Positions 54,740-62,840 of a stretch of 64,000 nucleotides of DNA are shown here, one piece after another. The notes beneath the pieces are model-generated. The model did no database searches. It had not been told where the DNA came from and saw only the letters and a list, made by a program, of their open reading frames with translations. Every line of letters begins with the position of its first letter. Position 1 is the first letter of the stretch. Origin of the DNA: Putridiphycobacter sp965230485 (GTDB lineage Bacteria > Bacteroidota > Bacteroidia > Flavobacteriales_D > Crocinitomicaceae). The position numbers and the translations under genes are program-made. The stretch spans positions 682,001 to 746,000 of the forward strand of contig CBDDLA010000001.1 of the NCBI GenBank assembly GCA_965230485.1, in the 5' to 3' direction.

Positions 54740-54931
54740 ATGGCGCATCCTAAAAGAAAGATTTCTAAAACAAGAAGAGACAAGAGAAGAACTCATGTGA
54801 AAGCTGTTGCTGCAAATATTTCAACTTGCCCTACAACTGGTCAACCTCATTTATTTCACCGTGCATTTTGGCATGAAGGAAAATTGTACTACAAAGGAAA
54901 AGTTTTAGCTGAAAAAGAAGTAGCTATATAA
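54740..54931 (+). CDS. rpmF: 50S ribosomal protein L32
   Basis: The 63-residue protein starts MAHPKRKISKTRRDKRRTHVKA, the L32 signature, followed by CPTTGQPHLFHRAFW. The usual four-Cys zinc ribbon is reduced: only the first Cys is left, as in Cys-minus forms in many Bacteroidota. A strong terminator follows, so rpmF is partly insulated from fabH. Confidence 0.97.
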   Translation: MAHPKRKISKTRRDKRRTHVKAVAANISTCPTTGQPHLFHRAFWHEGKLYYKGKVLAEKEVAI

Positions 54932-54955
54932 ATTTCATTTTCTTAAAAATATGAT

Positions 54956-54985
54956 AAGCTTGTTGATTAGTCAGCAAGCTTTTTT
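54956..54985 (+). terminator. Rho-independent terminator after rpmF
   Basis: AAGCTTGTTGA (54956-54966) pairs with TCAGCAAGCTT (54971-54981), one G-U pair, 4-base loop, then a T-run. It separates yceD-rpmF from fabH. Confidence 0.88.
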
Positions 54986-55134
54986 AGTTTAATCATTTTT
55001 TCGTTTTTATTCTAATCTTTACTTTTTTGATAAAAAAATGCAATTATTCTTTTATTTTGAAACAAGTTTAGGTTTTTTTAATAATTTTACCACCTTGGTA
55101 ATTGCAAACCCTAGTTTAAAAAATAACTAACCAA

Positions 55135-56130
55135 ATGAGTAAAATCACTGCAGCAATAACATCAGTTCACGGCTATGTTCCTGAAAAAGTATTAAGTAAT
55201 TTTGATCTAGAAAAACTGGTCGACACCAATAATGAATGGATTGTTTCAAGAACAGGAATAAAAGAAAGAAGAGTTGCTGCCGAAGGAGAAGCATTGTCGG
55301 ATTTCGGAGTAAAAATTGTTGAAGGAATTTGTAAAAAAAGGGGGTTAGATCCTCAGGAAATTGACATGATTATTGTAGGCACCATTACTGGTGATTATCG
55401 ATTCCCCAGTACATCTAATGTCATATGTGATAAAGTTGGTGCAACCAACGCATGGGGCTTCGACCTTAGTGCAGCGTGCTCGGGCTTCCTCTATACTTTA
55501 GATGTTGGTCGACAATATATAGAAAACGGCACCTATAAAAAGATTATAGTTATTGGTGGCGACGTAATGTCTAGTATTATTAATTATAAAGATAGGGCAA
55601 CTTGTATCATTTTTGGAGATGGTGCAGGAGGTGTGCTTTTAGAACCAGACACAGATGGCTATGGTGTTCAGGATGCTATTCTTAAAGCTGATGGATCTGG
55701 ACGTCAATTCTTATTACAGGCCATAGGTGGATCAAAAGAGCCGATAACAAAAGAAAACGTTGGTAGTGATGGCATGTACGTATTTCAGGAAGGACAAACT
55801 GTATTTAAAAATGCGGTGAAAAGTATGGCAGATGTTTCAGCTGAGATAATGGAAAAAAATAAATTGGGTAGTGATGATGTTGACTATCTAGTTCCTCATC
55901 AAGCTAACCTAAGAATTATTGATGCAACTGCCAGAAGAATGGGGCTTAACAGTGACAAAGTGACAATCAATATTGATAAATTCGGAAATACTACTTCAGG
56001 TACTATTCCACTTTGTTTGTGGGAATGGGAAAAGAAATTTAAGAAAGGCGACAATATTATACTTGCTGCCTTTGGAGGAGGCTTCACTTGGGGAGCAACC
56101 TACATTAAATGGGCATATGATGCTAAATAA
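55135..56130 (+). CDS. fabH: Beta-ketoacyl-ACP synthase III
   Basis: The 331-residue enzyme starts fatty-acid synthesis by joining acetyl-CoA (or a branched primer) with malonyl-ACP. The catalytic Cys is C115 in LSAACSGFLY, the His lies in VPHQANLRI, and the Asn in FGNTTSGTIPL. Length is standard. It lies with yceD-rpmF upstream and accB-accC downstream; plsX, usual between rpmF and fabH in other phyla, is missing. Confidence 0.97.
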   Translation: MSKITAAITSVHGYVPEKVLSNFDLEKLVDTNNEWIVSRTGIKERRVAAEGEALSDFGVKIVEGICKKRGLDPQEIDMIIVGTITGDYRFPSTSNVICDKVGATNAWGFDLSAACSGFLYTLDVGRQYIENGTYKKIIVIGGDVMSSIINYKDRATCIIFGDGAGGVLLEPDTDGYGVQDAILKADGSGRQFLLQAIGGSKEPITKENVGSDGMYVFQEGQTVFKNAVKSMADVSAEIMEKNKLGSDDVDYLVPHQANLRIIDATARRMGLNSDKVTINIDKFGNTTSGTIPLCLWEWEKKFKKGDNIILAAFGGGFTWGATYIKWAYDAK

Positions 56131-56160
56131 TACAATAAAATAGACTAAATATCTAAAATT

Positions 56161-56661
56161 ATGGACATTAAAGAAATTCAAAATTTAATCAAATTCGTGT
56201 CAAAATCAGGCGTGAATGAAGTGAGTCTTGAGCAAGGTGATTTTAAAATCACAATTAAAACTGAAATGCCTGGTTCTGAGCCAGTTTATATTCAACAATC
56301 AGTACCGGCCGCTATTCCTCAAGTGGCAACAGCACCTGCACCAGCGCCTGTTAGCGCACCTGCAGCTGAAAGTTCAGCAGAACCTGCTAATACTTCAACA
56401 GCCGAGGCTGATGAAAGCAAATATATTACAGTAAAATCTCCAATGATTGGTACATTTTACAGAAGACCTTCCCCAGATAAAGACTTATTTGTTAATGTTG
56501 GAGACACCATATCGACTGGTGATGTGGTTTGCATTATTGAAGCCATGAAACTCTTTAACGAAATTGAATCTGAAATTTCCGGAAAAGTTGTTAAAATTTT
56601 AGTTGATGATATGTCTCCAGTGGAATATGACCAACCATTATTCTTAATCGATCCATCATAA
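56161..56661 (+). CDS. accB: Biotin carboxyl carrier protein of acetyl-CoA carboxylase
   Basis: The 166-residue BCCP has an N-terminal domain, a Pro/Ala-rich linker (APAPAPVSAPAAESS...) and the C-terminal biotinyl domain with the EAMK motif; the biotinylated lysine is K130. It carries biotin between AccC and the carboxyltransferase. It lies 30 bp after fabH and 21 bp before accC. Confidence 0.97.
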   Translation: MDIKEIQNLIKFVSKSGVNEVSLEQGDFKITIKTEMPGSEPVYIQQSVPAAIPQVATAPAPAPVSAPAAESSAEPANTSTAEADESKYITVKSPMIGTFYRRPSPDKDLFVNVGDTISTGDVVCIIEAMKLFNEIESEISGKVVKILVDDMSPVEYDQPLFLIDPS

Positions 56662-56682
56662 TTACTACAAATAGCCAGAATT

Positions 56683-58020
56683 ATGTTTAAAAAAATATTA
56701 ATTGCCAATAGAGGCGAAATTGCTTTACGTATTTTAAGAACATGTAAAGAGATGGGGATTAAGACTGTTGCAGTTTATTCTACAGCTGATAAAGAATCAT
56801 TGCACGTCAGGTTTGCCGACGAGGCAGTTTGTATTGGAGGAGCTGCTAGTTCAGAATCATATTTGGTAATGGACAGAATTATTGCAGCGGCTGAAATCAC
56901 TAATGCAGATGCTATTCACCCAGGATACGGTTTTTTGTCTGAGAATGCTAAATTTTCAAAAATATGCCAGGAACATGGCATTAAGTTTATTGGTGCTTCT
57001 CCCGAAATGATTGATGCTATGGGAGATAAAGCTTCGGCAAAAAAAACTATGATTGATGCTGGTGTGCCTTGCATACCTGGATCAGAAGGTTTGTTAAAAG
57101 ATTTAAAAGACGCCATTGAACAAGGGAAAAAAGTAGGATATCCTGTTATGATAAAAGCCACTGCTGGAGGTGGTGGTAAAGGAATGCGAATTGTGTGGAG
57201 CGAAGACGAAATGGAAGAACATTGGAATTCTGCGCGACAAGAATCGAAAGCTGCTTTTGGGAATGACGGCATGTATATGGAAAAATTCATTGAAGAACCT
57301 CGCCATATTGAAATACAGATTGCTGGAGATAGATATGGTAATGCTTGTCATTTATCAGAAAGAGATTGTTCTATTCAAAGAAGACATCAAAAATTAGTTG
57401 AAGAGACCCCTTCACCTTTTGTTGATCAAGAATTGAGAGAGAAAATGGGCAATGCATCTGTCAAAGCGGTTAAGGCTGTAAAATATGAAGGTGTTGGTAC
57501 CATTGAATATTTAGTAGATAAACATAAGAATTTTTACTTCATGGAAATGAATACGCGTATTCAGGTTGAGCATACCATTACCGAAGAAGTAATTAATTAT
57601 GACTTAATTAAGGAACAAATAAAATTAGCGTTTGGAGAAAAAATTAAGAACTCTGCATACTTTCCACAACTGCATGCCATTCAGTGTAGAATAAACGCAG
57701 AAGATCCAAATGCTGGGTTTAGACCAAGTCCAGGTAAAATTACAGATTATCATGAGCCAGGTGGACACGGCATTAGAGTAGATACTCATGTCTACGCTGG
57801 TTATTCTATTCCACCTTTCTACGATTCAATGATATCGAAATTGATTACAGTAGCGCAAACAAGAGAGGAAGCGATTACAAAAATGGAACGTGCCCTAGAT
57901 GAATATATTATAGATGGCATCAAAACCACTATTCCATTTCATATTCAATTAATGAAAGATGAGAAATTTAGGACAGGTGATTTTACCACAGCCTTTATGG
58001 ATACTTTTGAAATGAAATAA
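56683..58020 (+). CDS. accC: Biotin carboxylase of acetyl-CoA carboxylase
   Basis: The 445-residue ATP-grasp enzyme carboxylates biotin on AccB. Landmarks are KILIANRGEIALRIL at the start, HPGYGFLSENAKF, the ATP loop TAGGGGKGMRIV, the ERDCSIQRRHQKLVEE stretch and EMNTRIQVEHTITEE. It ends the fabH-accB-accC run and is closed by a terminator. Confidence 0.98.
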   Translation: MFKKILIANRGEIALRILRTCKEMGIKTVAVYSTADKESLHVRFADEAVCIGGAASSESYLVMDRIIAAAEITNADAIHPGYGFLSENAKFSKICQEHGIKFIGASPEMIDAMGDKASAKKTMIDAGVPCIPGSEGLLKDLKDAIEQGKKVGYPVMIKATAGGGGKGMRIVWSEDEMEEHWNSARQESKAAFGNDGMYMEKFIEEPRHIEIQIAGDRYGNACHLSERDCSIQRRHQKLVEETPSPFVDQELREKMGNASVKAVKAVKYEGVGTIEYLVDKHKNFYFMEMNTRIQVEHTITEEVINYDLIKEQIKLAFGEKIKNSAYFPQLHAIQCRINAEDPNAGFRPSPGKITDYHEPGGHGIRVDTHVYAGYSIPPFYDSMISKLITVAQTREEAITKMERALDEYIIDGIKTTIPFHIQLMKDEKFRTGDFTTAFMDTFEMK

Positions 58021-58029
58021 TTGATCAAG

Positions 58030-58056
58030 AAGCACCTTTTTAGGTGCTTTTTTTTC
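58030..58056 (+). terminator. Rho-independent terminator after accC
   Basis: AAGCACCT (58030-58037) and AGGTGCTT (58042-58049) pair perfectly around a TTTT loop, followed by seven T. It lies 9 bp after the accC stop. Confidence 0.93.
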
Positions 58057-58109
58057 TTAGTAAGTCATAATAGTTATATTTAGTACGGAAATTAAAACGC
58101 ATTGATTAA

Positions 58110-59858
58110 ATGAAGTCTTACTTTTTTGTTGGTTTAATTGTTAGTCTAGTGCTTTTTTGCAGTTGTGAGTCTGCCGATTCGGTCAATGATTTAAAAATGC
58201 TTCCTTCAAATTTAATTGAAGCTGAAGGCAGTAAATTCTATGGTGACACCCTTAAGGTAAACTCAAATGAGGCGTTCACTTCTCTTTTTCCAGCTAATAT
58301 ATCAGATATTTATTCTCAACACATATCAAGTCAAATCTATGAAGGACTCCTAAAGTTTAATGCGAATGACTTAAGCATAGAACCATGCATTGCTGACTCT
58401 TTCCATATAGACTCGCTGAATAGCGTTTATACTTTCAACCTTAGAAATGATGTTTATTTTCATAACAATGAGTGTTTCAAAAATGGTAAAGGAAGATTGT
58501 TGAAAGCTGATGATGTCCGTTTCGTCTTTGAATTCTTATGCTCTGATCACGAATTAAATACCTCCCCTATTTTATGGAGAAATTATATTAAAGGAGCTAA
58601 CGATTTTTATTTAAGAAAGGCAGACCGTGTTTCTGGAATCAATGTGGTTGACGATTTTACAATTAAAATTAAACTAAACGAACCATTCTCAGGTTTTTTG
58701 AATATGCTTGCTCTTATTCAAACCGCTATTTTCCCCAAAGAAGCGCTCGATTACTATGAAAATAAATTAATTAATGAAGTAGCCGTTGGAACAGGTCCTT
58801 TTGTTTTAACATCAGTTGATAGTAGCATTTTACTCGCAAAAAATAATAAGTATTATCAAAAAGATGAATTCGGAAATCAACTCCCATTATTATCGTATGT
58901 TGAAATTCAATTTAATAATGACAAATCCAAAGAACTAGTTGATTTTAAATCAGGAAAGATTGATTTTATTTGGGGATTACCAGTGGAAGAAATTCAGAAT
59001 GTAATTGGATCATTAAAAGAAGCGAAAGAAGGCAAAAACAAAGAGTTTAACCTGCAATCAATCAATAATCTTCAGGTAGAGTATTATGCATTTTCGTTTA
59101 AAGATTCTTCCTTGTGGAAAAATGACCATTTAAGAAAAGCCATTAATTATGCAATCGATAAAAATTATATCACAAGTTACGTACTTGAAGGCGCGGCTTT
59201 GCCGGCTAAAAGTGGTTTAATTCCAGAAATTCATAATTACGATAAGTCACAGGTAAAAGGATATGAATTTAATTTAGAAAGAGCAAAAAAAGAACTTGCG
59301 CTTTCAGGCTTTAAAAACAACAAAATAACCTTATTTTATAATAATTCAGGTCAAATAAATCAACCGGTTGCTCTTGAAATCAAACGTCAATTAAAAAATA
59401 ATTTAAACATTGACTTAGAACTAAAAGAATTTGAGCGGAAAGCATTTTTTGAAATATTGGATAAAGGTAATTTGCCTTTTTGGAGATATGGCTGGATTGC
59501 CGATTATCCTGATCCTGCAAATTTCATGGCTTCTTTTCACAGTAAAAATATTGGAGGGACTTCAAATAACTCTAACAAAGCTCAATTTTCTAATGCTGAA
59601 TTCGATCAATATTTCGACTTGGCCATGGCAGAAACAAACAGAGAGAAAAGGATGGAACTTTTGGCAAAAGCCGAGCAAATACTCTTAGATGAGGCAGTGG
59701 TTCTGCCTTTGTTTCATTTCAATTCAATCCGACTCGTCAATCCTCAGTTAAAAGATTTTCCGATTAATGAGCTTGAATTTAGAGATTATTCTAAAGTTTA
59801 TTTTTCTAACCAAAAGAAGAAAAATATTAGGGTTTACGAAAACATAGAAGTTAATTAA
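58110..59858 (+). CDS. Peptide-type ABC transporter substrate-binding lipoprotein
   Basis: The 582-residue protein has a lipobox (VLFCSC, near residue 19) and the SBP_bac_5 fold. Typical signs are IYSQHISSQIYEGLLKFNANDLSIEPCIADSF near the start, LLKADDVRFVFEFL, GTGPFVLTSVDSS, LRKAINYAIDKNYI, and RYGWIADYPDPANFMASF. Such proteins bind oligopeptides, nickel or related ligands for an Opp/Dpp transporter; no permease or ATPase gene lies nearby. Ligand unknown. Confidence 0.93.
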   Translation: MKSYFFVGLIVSLVLFCSCESADSVNDLKMLPSNLIEAEGSKFYGDTLKVNSNEAFTSLFPANISDIYSQHISSQIYEGLLKFNANDLSIEPCIADSFHIDSLNSVYTFNLRNDVYFHNNECFKNGKGRLLKADDVRFVFEFLCSDHELNTSPILWRNYIKGANDFYLRKADRVSGINVVDDFTIKIKLNEPFSGFLNMLALIQTAIFPKEALDYYENKLINEVAVGTGPFVLTSVDSSILLAKNNKYYQKDEFGNQLPLLSYVEIQFNNDKSKELVDFKSGKIDFIWGLPVEEIQNVIGSLKEAKEGKNKEFNLQSINNLQVEYYAFSFKDSSLWKNDHLRKAINYAIDKNYITSYVLEGAALPAKSGLIPEIHNYDKSQVKGYEFNLERAKKELALSGFKNNKITLFYNNSGQINQPVALEIKRQLKNNLNIDLELKEFERKAFFEILDKGNLPFWRYGWIADYPDPANFMASFHSKNIGGTSNNSNKAQFSNAEFDQYFDLAMAETNREKRMELLAKAEQILLDEAVVLPLFHFNSIRLVNPQLKDFPINELEFRDYSKVYFSNQKKKNIRVYENIEVN

Positions 59859-59907
59859 TTCTCCTGCCTGTTGCACCCTTCTTTTTTTATTTAGCATTTT
59901 TGAAAAA

Positions 59908-59924
59908 TTGGCATAAGACTTGCA
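59908..59924 (+). promoter_or_regulatory. Sigma-54-type promoter TTGGCATAAGACTTGCA
   Basis: GG at 59910-59911 and GC at 59922-59923 are 10 bases apart, the fixed -24/-12 spacing of sigma-54 promoters (TGGCA-N6-TTGC). It lies about 120 bp before the DUF1987 start. A sigma-70-like -7 box is closer to the gene (60014-60021). Confidence 0.6.
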
Positions 59925-60013
59925 GCTAAAGTACTGAAGGCGAATCTCTCTTTTATGTGATTTTTTAACAAAAATGTAATCATAAAAAAATAGATTTTAA
60001 CAAAAGTATACTA

Positions 60014-60021
60014 TATCTTTG
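60014..60021 (+). promoter_or_regulatory. Promoter -7 box (TATCTTTG) for the DUF1987 gene
   Basis: TATCTTTG followed by CG fits TAnnTTTG and lies 22 bp before the ATG at 60044. It also supports this ATG over the GTG at 60035. Confidence 0.75.
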
Positions 60022-60043
60022 CGCCTGTTTAAAAGTGTCGAGA

Positions 60044-60445
60044 ATGATAAAACCATTGCAAATTTCAGCAACAAATGAAACGCCAAAAGTAGATTTTAAC
60101 CCCAATACTGGTATTCTTTTGCTCCGTGGCACATCAATCTCTCATCAATCAGATTTATTTTTTCAAGATGTTAATGATTGGATATTATTGTATCTTAAAA
60201 ATCCAAAACCTGTCTCACAGTTTATCATTGATTTAGATTTCTTTAATATTAGCTCATCAAAGCATTTATTAGATATCTTATATCAACTTAAATCTATCCA
60301 AACGAATGAAAACATGGTGACTGTAGAATGGCACTATAATAAAAAGGATGATGACATGCTTGAACTAGGACAAGACTATGAAATGATGGTCAGACTTCCT
60401 TTTAAGTACGTAGGACATGAATTGATTAAATCGTCTGTGTGTTAA
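60044..60445 (+). CDS. DUF1987/SiaC-type regulatory protein
   Basis: The 133-residue protein starts MIKPLQISATNETPKVDFNPNTGILLLRGTSI and holds FIIDLDFFNISSSKHLLDILYQL, the SiaC/DUF1987 pattern. SiaC-like proteins have a STAS-like fold with a conserved Ser/Thr that is phosphorylated; the NISSSK segment is the likely site. In Pseudomonas SiaC activates a diguanylate cyclase in a PP2C/kinase partner switch. No such partners are visible here. A sigma-54-like and a housekeeping promoter precede it. Confidence 0.85.
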   Translation: MIKPLQISATNETPKVDFNPNTGILLLRGTSISHQSDLFFQDVNDWILLYLKNPKPVSQFIIDLDFFNISSSKHLLDILYQLKSIQTNENMVTVEWHYNKKDDDMLELGQDYEMMVRLPFKYVGHELIKSSVC

Positions 60446-60505
60446 TAATTCACAAAAAACGTAAAATCCTCACTTTTTAAAAAAGCGAATTTCCATTTTT
60501 GTTGT

Positions 60506-60513
60506 TACTTTTG
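60506..60513 (+). promoter_or_regulatory. Promoter -7 box (TACTTTTG) for the OmpH-like gene
   Basis: TACTTTTG followed by CA fits TAnnTTTG and lies 35 bp before the ATG at 60549. Confidence 0.7.
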
Positions 60514-60548
60514 CAGAATATTTAATTTTAAAATAGTACCATCTCAAA

Positions 60549-61202
60549 ATGGAAAATAAAAACACATTAGCGAAAATCGCCCTGGCGATAAATGTTATTC
60601 TAATTATTTTAGTTATCATTTTATTCACTAAAACTGGAAAAGGAGAGGACACAGAAACTGCACAAAATCATACTCAATTATTAACTAATGATTCTGTCGT
60701 TTCATCCGTCAATCACAGTAGCTCAGGTACAATTGCTTTTTTTAATATGGATTCTTTAAATTCAAAATTAATGCTCTATGCTGAAATTGAAAAGGAAATT
60801 CAAGATGCCGCTAAAGCCGCAGAGCAAAAAATGAGAAATAAGCAACGTGATATTGATAATTGGAAAGCAAAATGGGAAAAAAGAGGGCAATTATTATCGA
60901 AAGAGCAAGAAAAATATTACAAGGAAGCTGAAAAGATTCAAAATGAAGCCATGCAGTTTGAACAAAATGTTCAAATCAAACTCCAACAAGAGCAAGAAGG
61001 GTTGATGACAACTTATGCGTTAAGAATCTCAAATTTTACAAAAGACTATGCTCAAGCCAATGGTTATGATGCCATTTTTGCATACCAATTCGGGCAATCT
61101 CCATGGTATTATAATAGTGCCTTAGATATTACAACTGAGTTATCAGAAGTCATGAATGCGGATTTTTCAAGTTCTACGGCAGATTCTGAGGAAGAAGAGT
61201 AA
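60549..61202 (+). CDS. OmpH/Skp family periplasmic chaperone-like protein
   Basis: The 217-residue protein has an uncleaved-looking N-terminal membrane helix (about 8-27), a linker, then the OmpH/Skp domain: IAFFNMDSLNSKLMLYAEIEKEI, a long charged coiled coil (about 85-155) and the strand AQANGYDAIFAYQF. Skp-type proteins hold outer-membrane proteins in the periplasm. The acidic tail (STADSEEEE) is extra. Bacteroidota often have several copies. Confidence 0.88.
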   Translation: MENKNTLAKIALAINVILIILVIILFTKTGKGEDTETAQNHTQLLTNDSVVSSVNHSSSGTIAFFNMDSLNSKLMLYAEIEKEIQDAAKAAEQKMRNKQRDIDNWKAKWEKRGQLLSKEQEKYYKEAEKIQNEAMQFEQNVQIKLQQEQEGLMTTYALRISNFTKDYAQANGYDAIFAYQFGQSPWYYNSALDITTELSEVMNADFSSSTADSEEEE

Positions 61203-61293
61203 GAAAGAAACAGGCGCTTCAAAAAATCCTGTCATTAGGCAATGATTTTAAATAGTGAGTTATCTCTCACAATCTAAAGTAGATAATACGCAG

Positions 61294-61845
61294 ATGAAAA
61301 TTGCTAAGCAGACTAAAGAAAACAATATCGCGGAACATGTTATATATATGTTTCAGATTGAAGACTTAATCAGAGCGAATCAATTTGATATTGATACCAT
61401 ATTAAATAATATTCTTAAGCCCCAAATTGAAGACGAAAAGACATTAAATGATTATAAGGACTGGTATGTTGGGTTGATTAAGCAAATGAAGTCTGATGGA
61501 ATAACTAAGCAGGGGCATTTATCAGAATTAAATGAGATTTTGATGGAGTTGCTGTTATTGCATAATACCTTATTAAATGTAATTAAAGCGCCCAAATACC
61601 TTAAAGCATTTGAAAACGCCTTACCAAGCCTTAAAGATTTTCAGCAGAAAAGTAATTCTGGTGACATTAATCTAATAGAGGTAGGCTTTAATGCATTGTA
61701 TAGCAAAATAATTTTACGCCTAAAAAAAGTGCCTATATCTGAAGCAACAGAAGCCGCGTTTACAAGCATATCTCAAATGTTCGCCTACCTAGCTGCTTAC
61801 TATCAGAAAATGAAAAAGGGAGATTTAAACTTTGCTAATAATTAA
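61294..61845 (+). CDS. DUF4924 family protein
   Basis: The 183-residue, all-helical protein begins MKIAKQTKENNIAEHVIYMFQIEDLIRANQFDID, the signature of DUF4924, a soluble Bacteroidota family of unknown function. DWYVGLIKQMKSDGITKQGHLSELNEIL is a second conserved stretch. The GTG frame from 61255 would add 13 residues that do not fit the family, so ATG 61294 is chosen. It lies 43 bp before the acyltransferase gene. Confidence 0.88.
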   Translation: MKIAKQTKENNIAEHVIYMFQIEDLIRANQFDIDTILNNILKPQIEDEKTLNDYKDWYVGLIKQMKSDGITKQGHLSELNEILMELLLLHNTLLNVIKAPKYLKAFENALPSLKDFQQKSNSGDINLIEVGFNALYSKIILRLKKVPISEATEAAFTSISQMFAYLAAYYQKMKKGDLNFANN

Positions 61846-61876
61846 TCAATTTTTAGCCTATTGCTTTCAAAATAAT

Positions 61877-61884
61877 TAGCTTTG
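61877..61884 (+). promoter_or_regulatory. Promoter -7 box (TAGCTTTG) just before the acyltransferase
   Basis: TAGCTTTG fits TAnnTTTG and ends 4 bases before the GTG start at 61889, so a transcript from it would have almost no leader. Confidence 0.5.
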
Positions 61885-61888
61885 TTCG

Positions 61889-62815
61889 GTGTTTAGCTGG
61901 CTACTATATCATTGCATTTTAATTCCATTGTCTTGGCTCCCAATTGGGCTACTTTACTTTATCTCCAATTTTATTTACAGTATTTTATATTACATTGTTA
62001 ACTATCGAAAAGCAGTTGTTCTTCAAAATCTACAAAATGCTTTCCCCGATAAGTCGAAAAAAGAATTAAAAACCATTGCCAAACAGTTTTTTAAACATTT
62101 ATCAAATCTTTTGGCGGAATCTATTAAAAACCTGACCATTTCAAAGCGACAGTTGGTGCGTAGGATGAAAGTGGTTAATCCTGAACTGATGGATGAATTA
62201 TATGATAGTAACCAATCCGTTATACTTTTAGGGAGCCATATGTACAATTGGGAATTCCTAATTACAGCTCAAAATTTACTTTTTAAACATCAAGCCATTG
62301 GCATTGGAACCCCTTTAAGCAATGGTATATTAAACGAAAAAATCAATAGCCGACGCGGTCGCTTTGGCATGAAAGTAACTTATGCAGCTGATTATAAAAA
62401 TGTACTCGAAGAACATAGTCTGATACCAACAGCCACACTTGTTTTAGGAGACCAATCTCCTTCAAATTCAAACAATGCGTATTGGTCAGATTTTTTAAAT
62501 CAGCAAACCGCGTTCTTTTTTGGTGCAGAAATTATGGCTAATCAAACCGGTGCAGCAGTGGTTTATTGCAAAATTGATCTAGCTAAAAAAGGGTATTATC
62601 AAATAACACTTAAAAAGATAACTTCTGAACCTCATCATACCAAATATGGAAGTATTACAAGTCAATATATTCAATTATTAGAAGAGGATATTCACACTTC
62701 TCCGCCCTACTGGCTTTGGTCTCACAAACGTTGGAAAATTCAAGTACCATCAAATATTAATGAGCTCAAAAAGAACCATATGATCAGATTTAACGACCGA
62801 TTCAGAAATCAGTAA
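61889..62815 (+). CDS. LpxL/HtrB-type lipid A acyltransferase
   Basis: The 308-residue membrane-bound enzyme has an N-terminal helix and the HX4E motif H117...E122 in GSHMYNWEFL, typical of late lipid A acyltransferases. Other signs are LGDQSPSNSNNAYWSDFLNQQTAFFFGAEIMANQTGAAVVY and the closing PYWLWSHKRWK. It adds a secondary acyl chain to lipid A. GTG 61889 is the only start that keeps the N-terminal anchor. Confidence 0.92.
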   Translation: MFSWLLYHCILIPLSWLPIGLLYFISNFIYSILYYIVNYRKAVVLQNLQNAFPDKSKKELKTIAKQFFKHLSNLLAESIKNLTISKRQLVRRMKVVNPELMDELYDSNQSVILLGSHMYNWEFLITAQNLLFKHQAIGIGTPLSNGILNEKINSRRGRFGMKVTYAADYKNVLEEHSLIPTATLVLGDQSPSNSNNAYWSDFLNQQTAFFFGAEIMANQTGAAVVYCKIDLAKKGYYQITLKKITSEPHHTKYGSITSQYIQLLEEDIHTSPPYWLWSHKRWKIQVPSNINELKKNHMIRFNDRFRNQ

Positions 62816-62817
62816 AA

Positions 62818-62840
62818 CGCTTAAAAATTAGCTTTAAGCG
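62818..62840. terminator. 8-bp hairpin between convergent genes
   Basis: CGCTTAAA (62818-62825) pairs with TTTAAGCG (62833-62840) around a 7-base loop. It overlaps the stop of the TonB receptor and lies just after that of the acyltransferase. No T-run follows, so it is only a possible bidirectional terminator. Confidence 0.45.
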
